Below are positions 43,501 to 56,697 of a stretch of DNA of 64,000 nt, piece after piece. Origin of the DNA: Diploptera punctata. Lineage: Eukaryota > Arthropoda > Insecta > Blattodea > Blaberidae. Positions within the stretch are counted from its first letter, which is position 1; each line of letters begins with the position of its first letter. The notes beneath the pieces were generated by a model. The model saw only the letters and a list, made by a program, of their open reading frames with translations, was not told the origin of the DNA and ran no database searches. The stretch is from positions 496,001 to 560,000 of the forward strand of contig JASPKZ010007249.1 of NCBI GenBank assembly GCA_030220185.1, read 5' to 3'. Both the position numbers and the translations under genes were made by a program.

Positions 43501-44655
43501 CAATTTTAATATTTCTGAAATGTTCTTTTGTCCGAATTTCCAAATTCCTTTTTGTTTTTCCTATATAAACTTTATTGCAATCTTCACAATTTATTTGATA
43601 AATTCCAGATTTCTTACTGTCTGGAACATTGACTTTTTTATTGGTACTTAGAAGATTACCCAGACTAAATTTATTTATTGGTGCCAAAGAAATGTTGTAT
43701 TTGTCAAAAAATTTTTGAAATTTCCTGTGCATTTCAGGATGGTAAGTAATTTTCTTGTATTTTTTTCTTTTCTTTGCAATTTTGTAGAGTAGTATATTCA
43801 TTAAGTCTTTTTTTGTGTTTGAATTTCTTCAACTTATTTATAATTAATTCTTCAACAAAACCATTTAATCTAGCAGTGTTTAAGATATGTTTAAACTCTT
43901 TGTTGAAATTTTCTTCGTTTAATGGTACATTTGTCAATCTGTAAATTAAACTATTGAATATTGCATGCTTATGAGCAATGTGATTGAAGCCTGATGATTT
44001 AATGTAATTATCTGTATAAGTTCCTTTTCTAGATATATCAAATTCAATTTTCAGTGTTTGATCATTCCTAATTATACATAAATCCAAAAAAGGAATTTTG
44101 TTTTATTTTTTTAATTCAACGGTAAACTTTACTGATTCATCCTGAAGGTTCAATAATTTAAGAGCATCTTCAATATCTTTAGAATTTATTATTGCGAAAA
44201 TATCATCCACATATCTGAACCAAGTCTTAAACATCCATGGGTATGCTTTAGTGATTTGACACTCCAAGTAACTCATGAACAAATCAGCTAAAAATGGTGA
44301 GAGCGGATTGCCCATTGACAAACCTGAAACCTGTTGGTAAAATTTTCCATTATAGGTAAAATGGTCTTTATAGGAAGCCAGATATAATAAGAACAGTTAA
44401 GTCCCGTAGAATGCGATGGGCAGGACATGTTGCGCGTATGGGGAATGAAAGATGTGCATGGAAACTTCTTGTAGGAAAGCCAGAAGGAAAACGCCCAGTT
44501 GGTAGGCCAAGAATGAGGTGGGAGAACAGCATTAACTATGATTTGAGGGAAGTAGATTATACAGGAAATGATTGGAAAGCATTAGCTCAGGATAGGGATG
44601 TATGGAGAGCTTATGTCCGCGCGGCCATGAACCTACGGGTTCGATAGTGCCAGTG

Positions 44656-44689
<34 letters not shown>

Positions 44690-47600
44690 GTAAAATAAGA
44701 ATTACTGACACATAGCTTAGTAAGAGTTATATATTCCTCTATTATTTCATTTTTAATATTTAGAGAACTTAACCATTTCCTCAAAAAACTTAGCATTTTT
44801 TCAACTGGTATACTTGGAAACAATGAAATTACATCAAATGAAACCAATCTGTCATCATGTCTTAGACTCATATTTTTCAATTTGTCAACCAATTCCAAAG
44901 AGTTCTGAATACTTTTTGTTTCAAATTTGGGAAGCTCATTAAATTTTTGTACCAGCCATTTAGATAAATAATAGCATGGTGAACCAATGTTGTTGACTAT
45001 AGGTCTCATCTTATTACCAATTTTATGAATCTTTGGTAGACCGTACATTCTAGGATTCGATGGATTGGACACTTTTAATTTAAATTTTTTTTGTTTTGTG
45101 AAAGTATATTTTATTTGTTTCAAAGTATTGTCAAATGATTTTACAGCTTTAGGTAAAGGATCCTTTTTCAATTCCAAAGTCGGAGTTATGGCTGATGATG
45201 AACATGACTATGTTTGAAATCGCGATATCATGGAAGCATGAATCTTATGAGGTGAGTTGTTTAAACAATATGTTCTCCGATGAATTTTAATGATTATACC
45301 TCATAATGTTTACTTCCCAACATTAATTAAATATATCCATATACCTATGTTGGATTTGTGAGTAACAATAATGCTGATCAGCTAGCAAAAAAGGGTGCCA
45401 TTATGGAAAGGAAACCAATAGGACAACTAGAAATGCACAAACAGGTTAATAATAAATCATGTACCATGTAGAATCTCAACAAAGACCAATGAAATAAGAA
45501 CTGTTGGAAGGCAATGCCTACCAAAACATCTAATACAGACCTGACATCTTCAATATGCCAAGGAAAACTGCAGTGGCTCTGATTAGACTGAAAACCTGGG
45601 CATGACAGCCTTGCTGAACATCAATTTAAGATAAACTGCCTTACTACACATACTTGCAACTTATTTGATGAAGACAGTATGATGATCAGAAGCCACTTAC
45701 AGGAATGCAGGAGACTAACAAACAGTAGTTTAGCAACACTATTGGGAAGCCAGAGGGAAAGTGATGTAGATCAAATTATTTCCAGTTATATTGGGCAACA
45801 AAAACAAATCATTCAGTGGTTTTGAAAGATAGTATTCACAGTAAAATTTGTTTCTAGATAAAATGCCATATATTTCTTCTTCCTTCCAAGTATTAGGCCA
45901 AGGCCTGTTACGATCCTATAGAAAATTTTCCCCCCAGCATTTCATAGGACGGCCCAGAGATCTTTGTCCTCTTGGTATATAATTATAAACAGCTTTGGGG
46001 ATCCGATTTGAACTCATTCTTTCAAGATGGTGTTTCCAATTTAGTTGGTACTGTTTAATATATTCCAAAATTGGCATAGTCTTCAATTCTTTTAAGATAT
46101 TGGTCTTCCTTTTCTGATCCCATATGGTGTAACCCGCTGTTCTGCGCATGAATCTCATTTCACAAGCCATTATTCTGCTTTCATGTTGTCTTTTTAGTGT
46201 CCATGCTTCACTACCATAGGTCAACACTGGTCTAGCCAAAGTGTTATATAAACGTATATAACCTATATTTGGTGTAGTATCGTAACATTTCAGGTCAAGA
46301 TATCTTCCTTTTGAATAACAGTTGTGTAATCACTCTAGATGTACCATCAAGTTATTAAAAAAATACTTCAGTTTTACTTTCTACGATAATACTATAGGTT
46401 TCCACCAATCAAAATAGTAAGTCATTCGTCATTCTTCAGTACATGTTTCCAGCCATAGCTGATGACACAATTCCATTGCATAGTTACACTACTTGAAGAG
46501 TTGATTGTGATTTTTCCTATGTAAACTATACACAAGCTCTGCAATAGCCCATACCTTAGGTGTAATGGAAGTCAAAATAACTAAAATAACTATTATTTAA
46601 TTTTAGGAAGTGATATTTTGAGGTTATTTTAATTAAATTATTTTCAGTCTGATCATCTTATTTCAATATTAATGTTCTTGGTCATGTTTTAAAACAAATC
46701 CAAGAACAAATCAACAGTAATATTGAGGTAAGATGATCAGACTGAAAATAATTTAATTAAAATAACTATATTGCACGAGATTCTGGATTTTTCCCAGATA
46801 GGGGTAGCCACGTCTAGCCTTATGTATGTATCTGGAGTGGAATGTCTTGGGAAGGGGAAGCAGCTGGCGCTCTACCAGGCTGCTGTTTGATTGGCTTGGT
46901 GGTGGGGCATAGGCAGGGGCAGTGATACTGCTTGAGAGATGTTTAGGCACCGACACTTCTGTTATGTGCTTCTCAAATATTCTAGAATGGTTTCAGTGAC
47001 CATTTAACATAAGACTTGACGCAGCAGCTAGTTAGTTGTAAATATGATATAGAACTCAGCAAGTGAAGAGTAGTGATAATTATGACTAAGAATGCTGTGA
47101 GAGTGTGTTGTAGTAAAGTTTAATTACAATTTTGTTTATTTTTTATTATTTCACTCACCTCATACTTCATAATTCATAGCAGACCCTGGGTTTCTTCACA
47201 TAATTTGTGACATTGTCAATGCTGCGTCATGTTCACAACAATTAATTACAATACTTATATTACAATAGTGATGGTGATTAATTAAGAGATGACTATTGAA
47301 GTGCTAGTGAGAAATGAAGTATCTCAATGAACGATAGATATTAGTGAACTATAAAGTGTAAAGGACTTATAGAGTAAGAATTGTAAAGAATAGTTATTTA
47401 AACTTAAATAAATGAATATTATAAGCTTTAAGTGAAACTAGTGGACATTATTTAAGGGTTATAGTTAGTATAAGGTCATATTTGAAGAGAAAATTTTTTG
47501 CCCAGACCGAGACTCAAACCTGGGACCTTTGGCTTTCTAGGCCAATGCTCTACCATCTGAGCAATTGGGGCGAGTTTGGATCTACATGAAAATTTTTCTC

Positions 47601-50600
47601 TTATATATGTTGTAATTCCTAGCACCAAATGCTATGAAGCCTTTGCTTCTATTAAGTTGTGTATATAGGTCAGTCTGCAGGATAGAAGGCCGTGGACGTC
47701 AGTTGTGAATGTGACACAGCATTGAGAATGTCACAAAAGTTGTGATGAAACCTAGATCTGCAAGAAGTTATGAAGTATGAGGTGAGTGAAATAATAAAAA
47801 ATAAACAATACTTTGCTTCTATCTTTGCAAATGGCGGCTTAATCATCTATACCCCTAAAAGTAACAATATCATCTAATACAACACAGCTATCTGGACAAA
47901 TACAGACCCAATTGATCTAATTACAAAGTCAGATCTAGTTTAAGCAATTATTATTAAATTGTTTATACAACATGAATTATTTACAAATAAAAATTGTAAC
48001 ATAATAATATACATACCAGTTGAATTCCAATTGAGACTAGTTCGTCCTTGTTCAACCAATGCATCAATTTCCCGAATCTGTTCTTCTACAAGAGCAAATT
48101 CAACTGACCGACTTGTTCGTCTTAATTTATTGTACCTAGTTAAATAAAAATTAAGTGTAACAAATTTATATGTTAATAATTTAACACTAAATTGATAGGA
48201 AGTAACACTAGGTGTTTACTAAAAAAAAGAATAGGTTACTTACACATCGTCTCATATTTTGATCTCTCATCTGGGTGTTTCAAAGGACATATTCATCATT
48301 TTCAGCTGAAAATGTCATATGAAACATGTTCCAGATGAGTGAGCAAAAATGATTCAATTTATTTGATATTAAAAATTATCAACACTTGAAATTCATGAAA
48401 CATTGTTTTTGAAAGGCCTCCATATTGGAATAACTTGAACAAGTTTAATAATTTAGTTGAGGGCAACTGACTTACCAGGTACCAATTTAATATTTAATAT
48501 CTTAACAATTATCTCAACATTCCTCACTAACAGAAATAAAATCTAATTATTCTGATATGGAGGTGCACAAGTTTGAACATGGTTGGGGGGAGTAATAAAA
48601 GAAACATACTAAACAAAATAAACTCAATAGTACAAAAGGCTTAGATGACCCTTGGCTTACCAGGTGGTTGCTGGCCACACAACTACATGTGTTAATCACA
48701 GAGGTGAATGATAATCAAAGGTCAACATATCGGATCTCTCAGCCATTATGGCTGGTTTTTTCAACATGGAGTCACTACTTATTGTAGCTACTGCAAGTCC
48801 CAAATTGGCTGAAATTACATGAAAAAATGTCTTCCCCATGGGAACTTGAACCAGCACCAAGCCCCATAGCTCTGTACCAAGACACCATGCCATAAACTGC
48901 TCGGCTATGGTGTGGGGCTAAGAGAGACATTCTATTATAGGACAGATTTGTCACCTTATATTGGGAAGTTAGAAGGAAAATTATATCATTATCAACCCAT
49001 TTGGTTAAAAAAAATCATTCTATTGTAGACTAATACTGATCCTTAGGTAGTTAGGGATTAGTGCATCAACATGGAAAGAAGAAAATTTATTAATTGAGTT
49101 CAACTTCTGGCCCATAAAATAATTTTTCTCTTTATGTTTTAAAAAAATAGTTAAGAGACTCAAAAAACAGAAAATTAAATTTTATACAATAATACTAATG
49201 ATTAAAACTAAAAAAAAAACAAATACAACAACAACAGCAACAACAATAATAATTATTATTATTATTTCTTCCACATACACACAAATATATATATATGGTT
49301 GGTTGGTATCTAATGTCGAGCACTTGATAATGAGATCATTCACTCTCTTGCACTCCAATATTTAGCAGAAAGGCAGGTCTCTTCTACAAAAGCTGGATAA
49401 TGGAGGAGATGGTTTCTTTCCATACCTTATATATGAAATAATGAGTCGCTTTTTATCTTACCTCATACTCTATGTTTTTTTAAACATGGGAACTGCAGTT
49501 TTCAAGAGGAGTCCCTCTTATCTTCACTTGACATTATGACTACCAGATTTGAATGAAAATCTGGTAGTCATAATGTCGGCTGAAGATAGGAGGTATTCCT
49601 CTTGAAAACTGCAGTTCCCATGCTTGAAAAAACATAGAGTATGAGGTAAGATAAGATGTGACTCATTCTTTCATTGAACCTCGGTTTCACCAATACTTAC
49701 CATTGTATTGTCTGATTGAGATTTGAAGTGTATTTTCTAAAAGTCTCACTTCGCTCATAAATTTGAAGTGCTTCTTCAGGTATATCTTTGTGTTCCATTA
49801 GATTAAGATAATGTACTTCACGAAGAATTGCAGTTAACTGAAAAATTAGACAGGTATATTATTGAAAATCTTATCTCAATAGTTTTAAAAAAACATATTT
49901 CATATCATTGACTTTATTATTACGTAAATAAATAAAATTATATTTTACCATAAATAATTCATTAAGTTTTCCTTAACTCCAATGAATTTCAATTTCTTAA
50001 GGGTCTTTCAGATAACTTACCCACTTCAGAAATTTGTTAATTTTTAATCAAATTGCTGAAGACAAATAAGTTATTCAAAAGTCCTTCAAGGAATTAAAAT
50101 GCATTGGAGTTGAATAAGACTGAATGAATTATTTACAGAATAATATAATTTTATTTTTGAAGTTTATCGTTGAACATTTTATGACAACTCGCCTCATAAA
50201 CTTCATGTTTTCATGATACTGCATAGTTTCAAACGTAATCACGTCCATTGTCAGCCATAATAGATGATGAACATAATTACATTTGAAACTGTGCAGTATC
50301 GTGAAAAACATTAAGTTTATGAGGTGAGTTGTCAAAAAATGTTCTCCGATGAATTTCAATGATTACACCTCATAATTATATTTGAAGAGAAAAATTTTTG
50401 CCTAGACCGAGACTCGAACCCGGGACCTTTGGCTTTCCGGGCCAAATGCTCTACCAAGGCGCAATGGTAGAGCATTTGGCCCGGAAAGCCAAAGGTCCCG
50501 GGTTCGAGTCTCGGTCTAGCTGAAAATTTTTCTCTTCAAATATAATTTATCCTTCAGTGAGAAGTGTTAAATTAATAATAAAAATGTCAATACCGGTACC

Positions 50601-53600
50601 TCATAATGTTTACTTCCCAACATTAATTTAATATAATTTTTTTATTTATTTGAATCTTATCTGAATACAAACTCTGCAGAGTTACTGTTTTTTGAAACAT
50701 TCTATTCACAGGTAAAAGCCCTTACAATGAAAATAATTGAGGCAGTTAGAAGCAAAGAGGTATAAGTGCAAGTTTTGTAGTACTGTATTGAGAAAAAACA
50801 GGTTTAAAGTTGAAGTTGTATAAGAAAATCATACGTAACTGAATTTTTTTTTGTCCAATGTCACCAGGTTATCATTTATGACATTTCTGGCTTTCTCGCC
50901 TGGCATTGGTGGAATTGTAATCCATTTCTTAGCTTGGGGCACCTGGAAGGCGGAATTACATTACCCTGATGATATGATGGGTGATAAATGATAATCAAAT
51001 GCCAGGAGAGTCCATAACCTAAATTCCAGACCCTGGGTGACCACAGGAATAATTCCCTTTAACCTTTTGAACGCCATGCCCGGCGTGCGCTGGTGAAAGT
51101 GTGTGTACAGCTGTACGCCACGCCCGGCAGGCTCTGGTTTTCAATCTTATTATTTTAAATATTTTTTTCCTGAAGTTTTTACTTTAATAAACTAAAATTA
51201 TTTTTCGTTCTGTGTTTGTACATCCTTTCTTAGCAATACTTTGCACATCCCTTACAGAATAACGGTACAGGCTAGTTGTAAATGGATTTTCTAAAGGAGG
51301 GTGTATATTCATGTTACAAGGCCTTTTTTTTTTGCTATGAAATGTTGCAATTTCAGGATTTTCTCTTTATTTATTTTATTTTTAGTTGAAAAGATACCTG
51401 GCCAAGGGGTAGGTGGTGCTGTGAAACACAGTGATTCATATCTCAAAGTTGACAAAAATACAATACGCGAGTTTATTGTGTCAGTTTTTCAGAAGACGAG
51501 AGTGACAGTAACAGGTCATCAAATGGTTACTCGTTTGACGAATGTGATACTAGTCCTGTTTCTAAGAGAATATTATTACAATCTAAGCCAATAAATAGTA
51601 AAGCAAGTAATGTAGACCTAAATGAACTGGGTGTGAGTGACAGTGGTGGGCGTGTCGCGCCAGACGAAACACGTGGCATAAAACAGCTGTTTGACTGGAA
51701 TTGATTCGAACCCAGGACCATAAAAAATGTTCAACAATTTTAATATTATAAGTGTTTAGTGATAATGCCATCAAAATTATTCAATAGGAAAAATGTTTTA
51801 GTGATAGTGATAACAAATTCCAATAAAGACGCCGTGCTGAATTCGAACCTGGGATCTTTACGAGTGGAAGCAACGCCGTCTAACCATCAAATAAATGTAT
51901 AATAGTGAGTTTAAATTCAATTTAGCATGGCATGTAGATAGTTAATTTTACTTTATATACGTTAATATTATATAGTATGGCGTAGTACTTTAAATTTAAA
52001 AAAACCTGGCACCCACAGTCCAGCTGGCAAAAGGGAAACTCGGCGGTCAAAAGGTTAAGGAACCTCATGAACTGTAGTCAGAAACGCTGACCATTGGCCC
52101 ATGAGACATAACATTCTTTATCTACTCCTAATGCATGAACTTATATCCCTTTGTCACTAAATAAAAGTATGTTCAAGAATGTAATTATGCACCAAATTCA
52201 TTTTTTGTAAAAAAAATCACACCCCTTTGGTTTCAACTACCTCAATTGTAATGTATAATTTATTTTCTATGAGCAGTTATTTTCATCATCATGATGAACA
52301 GTTTTTAGATTCAGGCAGTGTTGAGCCTATTCCTATATCTCAAGATGATGTTTAGTCTTTCTCTCTCTTGATGTCATTTTTATATGTGTTTTTTAGTTTT
52401 CTTGTTAAACACTGTAATTGGTGTATGCCGATCAGTGACTTTAGTAAGAATTCATTGTCCAATCTCATATACTGCTACCTAGTGGTAGGGCAGTCATCAT
52501 GATAAGTAAAAGCATTGATGGATTGCATGCAAGTTTAAATAAATATAAAAATAAATTAAAGTATATAATAGATGTAATTATTTTTAATGGCATAAAGTTT
52601 AATAAAACATAATTTAAGTTATGTAGATAGGAAATAACACTATGAGGTTTTTTAATATTTTTTTATTTTTTCTTTTACTCACCTCATACTTCATAACTCC
52701 TCGCAGACCTGGGTTTCGTCACATCATTTGTGACATTCTTAATGCTGTGTCATGTTCACAACTGAAGGCCATTGGACGACACAGCATTGAGAATGTCACA
52801 AATGATGTGACGAAACCCAGGTCTGCGAGGAGTTATGAAGTATGAGGTGAGTGAAAGAAAAATAAACAACATAATTTGTTTTAGACATAAAAGTAATGAA
52901 AGAAAGACTTTGTTCACTTACTTGTGGATGAAAATTCAAGGACAGTTCCCTGTTGATAACTTTGCGTGTCAAAAGTGAAAGTTTTAAATTTTTTTCACAC
53001 TGTTCCGGTACTGAGACAATCCAATCAGCAAATATCTTCTTCTCAAATTTATCCAATAAATTCATTATTCTATCATATTTTACCAAGACCAATTGTGCTT
53101 CATCACATTTTACAATTCTGTATCATAAATAAAAAGTTGCAGGTAAGTATTTTCTTAATAATTATGACTTAGGCTAATTTTCTCACTTCATATTTGTATG
53201 TAGTTATATGAGGCAAGAAAAAACAGCCTAACTTATAATTATTAAAATAAATCTCAAAGTATCGGTATTACTTCCTTTAAATATTAAAGTATATTCTTAT
53301 TTGCTAAACAAATGTAATATTATATGAGTTAAGCACTCTTAATGATTGATATCAAAATATAATGTAATATAAAATATAAAGTATAATGTTAATGGAACAT
53401 ATAAACAAACATTAAGAGTCGGAGTTATGGCTGAGGATGAACATGAGTGTGTTTGAAACCATGGTATCATGGAAGCATGAATCCTATGAGGTGAGTTGTT
53501 TAAACAAAATGTTCACCGATGAATTTAAAAAAGTAAAAATTCTAAAGAAATATATGTCACTTTCATGCTAATCCCAGCAAATGAGAAGATTATATATACA

Positions 53601-56600
53601 GAGTGGGTCCAAAATTGTGAAAAATGAGCTAACTAGAAAGGAAGATTTTAGCTTTCCCACAAAAAAAGGAAAGGATATATTGTATTGTCAATCATGATAA
53701 GTATAATTATTTCATAATATATTTTGTGGTAATTCACAATTTTGGAATTCTTGGTGTGTAAAGACATTTAACTCAAATTGAGATATTCTAAGATCTTTGG
53801 TTTGATGCTAGGCTTATACAAAATAACAAATTCATCCTGGGTAATTTTCTCTTAACTAATAATAAAGTTAACACCCCAGACAACAAAAAATCTGGAATTT
53901 ATCAAATTAATTGCAAAGATTACAATAAAGTATATATAGGAAAAACAAAAAGGAACTTAGAAACTCGTAAAAAATAACACTTTAGAAACATAAAAAATGG
54001 AGAAATTGAAAAATCAGCTATAGCACCACAGTTTATTAGAGAATCATAGAATTGAAAAAGAAGCAAAACTTTTGAAACATCTATCCAAACCTTTGGAATT
54101 AACAGTTTGGGAAAATATATATATTCAAAAAAAACCATACTAGAACCATGAACTTCGAGATTCCAGACAAACCAAGCTTGATTACAAAGTTCTTCAAAAA
54201 TACGCCAGATGGCAGTTTAGAAAATTACTCTTTCAAAAGTACACCAGATGGCAGTTTGAATAATTACCAGCAAAAGAAAAAATTGACATTCGTGAAAATA
54301 GCTGACGATGGAGAAGATGGTTCTCCGATACTGTGGTGCTGTGTTTAAAAAAACATTGATGTATGAGGTAAGAAGAATTCACGATTCATTTGATTCTTAT
54401 ACAAAATACTTTGTGTATGTACATATTTAAAAAAAAATTACTGATTTTAATTTTTAACAAACTATCAAATGATGATTAATAGTCAAATGGATTTTGATAA
54501 TAAAATCAATCTCAGTCTTGATGACAGGGGAAAAAATAACTAACTCATTGGCACTATCAAACCTATAGGTTCATGACGACGTGGACATAAGCTCTCCATA
54601 CATCCCTATTATGAGTTAATGTTTTCCAATCATCCCTTTACAATCTACTTCTCTCAAATCATGGTTAATGTTATTCTCCCAACTCATGCTTAACCTGCCT
54701 ATTGGGCATTTTCCTTCTGGTTTTCCTAAAAGGAGTTTCCAATTACAATAAAAAATTCCAGTTATGTTGGTTGACCATAAATTTGAACTTGAAATCTACT
54801 GAATACCAATTTCAAATGGTATCATCTGAACTAAGTATTCCTAATTATTTCAAATATAATTAATACTGGTGATATTTTTCTTATTTAATGTCAGTGTGAC
54901 CACAGGGAGTTTAATGTAGAAACACACTTAGCTTTTGTGGACTTCAAAAAAGCCTTCGACAAAATCAATAGGAATAAATTGTTGGGAAATTTAGCTGACA
55001 ATAATCTACCACAAGAGCATAGTTTAAATGTATACATTATCTATAAAACAAATTTGATTTCAGTTCAAATCAATAACACACAAATAGAATGGACCGAAAT
55101 TAATAGGGGCATAAGACAAGGATGTGGCCTCTCGCCCTTGCTCTTTATTATATACATGGATAGAATACTTCAAGATTGGTGATAGATGAGACACGGTTCT
55201 ATTCAAATTAATAGAAACCTAAAAATAGACTCCCTGCTTTTTGCAGATGACATTTTGCAGATGATTTGGTATTAATAGCTCCAACAGAAACAGATTTACA
55301 GTATTCTATACACAATTTTAATATAACTGCAAAGAGGTACAATATGGAAATCAATACAAAGAAAACTAAAGTGATGGCCTTTTGTGGGAAATACCCTATA
55401 CCTGGCAAAATTGTTTTGGTCGATGAAATTTTAGAATGAGTAAATTAATTTAATTATTTGGGTTATAATTTAACACTTCAAGATGAAGCTGATGTATCAA
55501 AGAAAATCACAAATTTTATAAAAACAACTGGGATAATTAACAGTATAATGAAACCATCTTTAGTGCACAAGAACACAAGATTACAGCTTTATAAGGTTCT
55601 CGCAAGACCAGTACTAAGATATGGTAGATATGGTAGTGAAGCATGGACAATACGAAGAAGAGATGAAAGCCGAATAACAGCAAATGAGATGTGATTTATA
55701 CGCTGTACAGCAGGCTATACAAAGTGGGACCATAAAAGAAATGAGGAAATTATGGAAGAGCTGGAGGTAGAATCCACTGGAAAGCCCATCTGCAACGAAT
55801 GCCATCTCAAAAAATTCCAAAAGCCATGCTTCGTTACTGCCCCCAAGGCAAAAGTTATCTGGGATGTCCAAAAATGTGCTGGATGGAAAATTCCTCTTTG
55901 AGACCTAATACTTGCATGGATGATGTTGACGATGATTTTTCTTAAAAATTATAAAATTTATAATACAGAATATCCTAATCAGCTATCAAAAAATTATAAA
56001 ATTTATAATACAAAATATCCTAATCAGCTATCAAATATTATAAGAACATATAAAATCTTAGACTCTGTTAGTCATTGTCTTCATTAACATATTCTCTGTA
56101 AGCAATACAAGAATACATTAGAACATAAAGTGGTTTGCATAAATTGAAAACCGACCACATTAATGCCATCTATTCTAGCAGTGTGGAATCCAAAGCATGT
56201 TAAATGCAGTGGGCAGCATTAGAAAACACATACATTTTCTCTGATGTCTGTGGCTGATCGGGGTGGAGGGAATGCTAAAATGTGCCTATAGGGTAGCTGA
56301 AAGGTTATAAAATTTGTTATAGTTCCAGATATTTTCATTATCCTTGTAAAGTTTTATTTTAAGGGGAGGGGGCATTGAAGTAGTTTTTATTTATATTTCC
56401 TTTTATTTGCTGTGATCTTCTGGGATCAGCTCTGAAGAAGGGAAAAATTAGTAAGCACTACTTGATGATGATGGATGACAATGATGGATGACGATGAAGA
56501 TGATGATGGTGATGATGATGGCGGTGATGATAATGATAATAATAATAATGATAATAATAATAATAATGATAATAATAATAATATTATTATTAATAATAAT

Positions 56601-56643
56601 ATTATTAACAATATAATTGACGATGACGACGACAACAATAATA

Positions 56644-56697
<54 letters not shown>

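Larger units (their letters stand above)
43136..45330 (-). mobile_element. Largest PLE copy, C-type arms and tail
   Basis: Left arm 43136-43255 and right arm 45177-45290 are complements (CATCGGAGAACATATTGTTT ...). The right end has tail ACCTCATAATGTTTACTTCC. The interior is a minus-strand PLE ORF with RT and GIY-YIG, interrupted by a LINE at 44375-44690. No clear TSD found. Confidence 0.92.

Noticed and set aside
44411..44647. Clean 78-codon ORF with start and stop
   Set aside because: It is the last part of a LINE polyprotein inserted in the PLE, not a small host gene.
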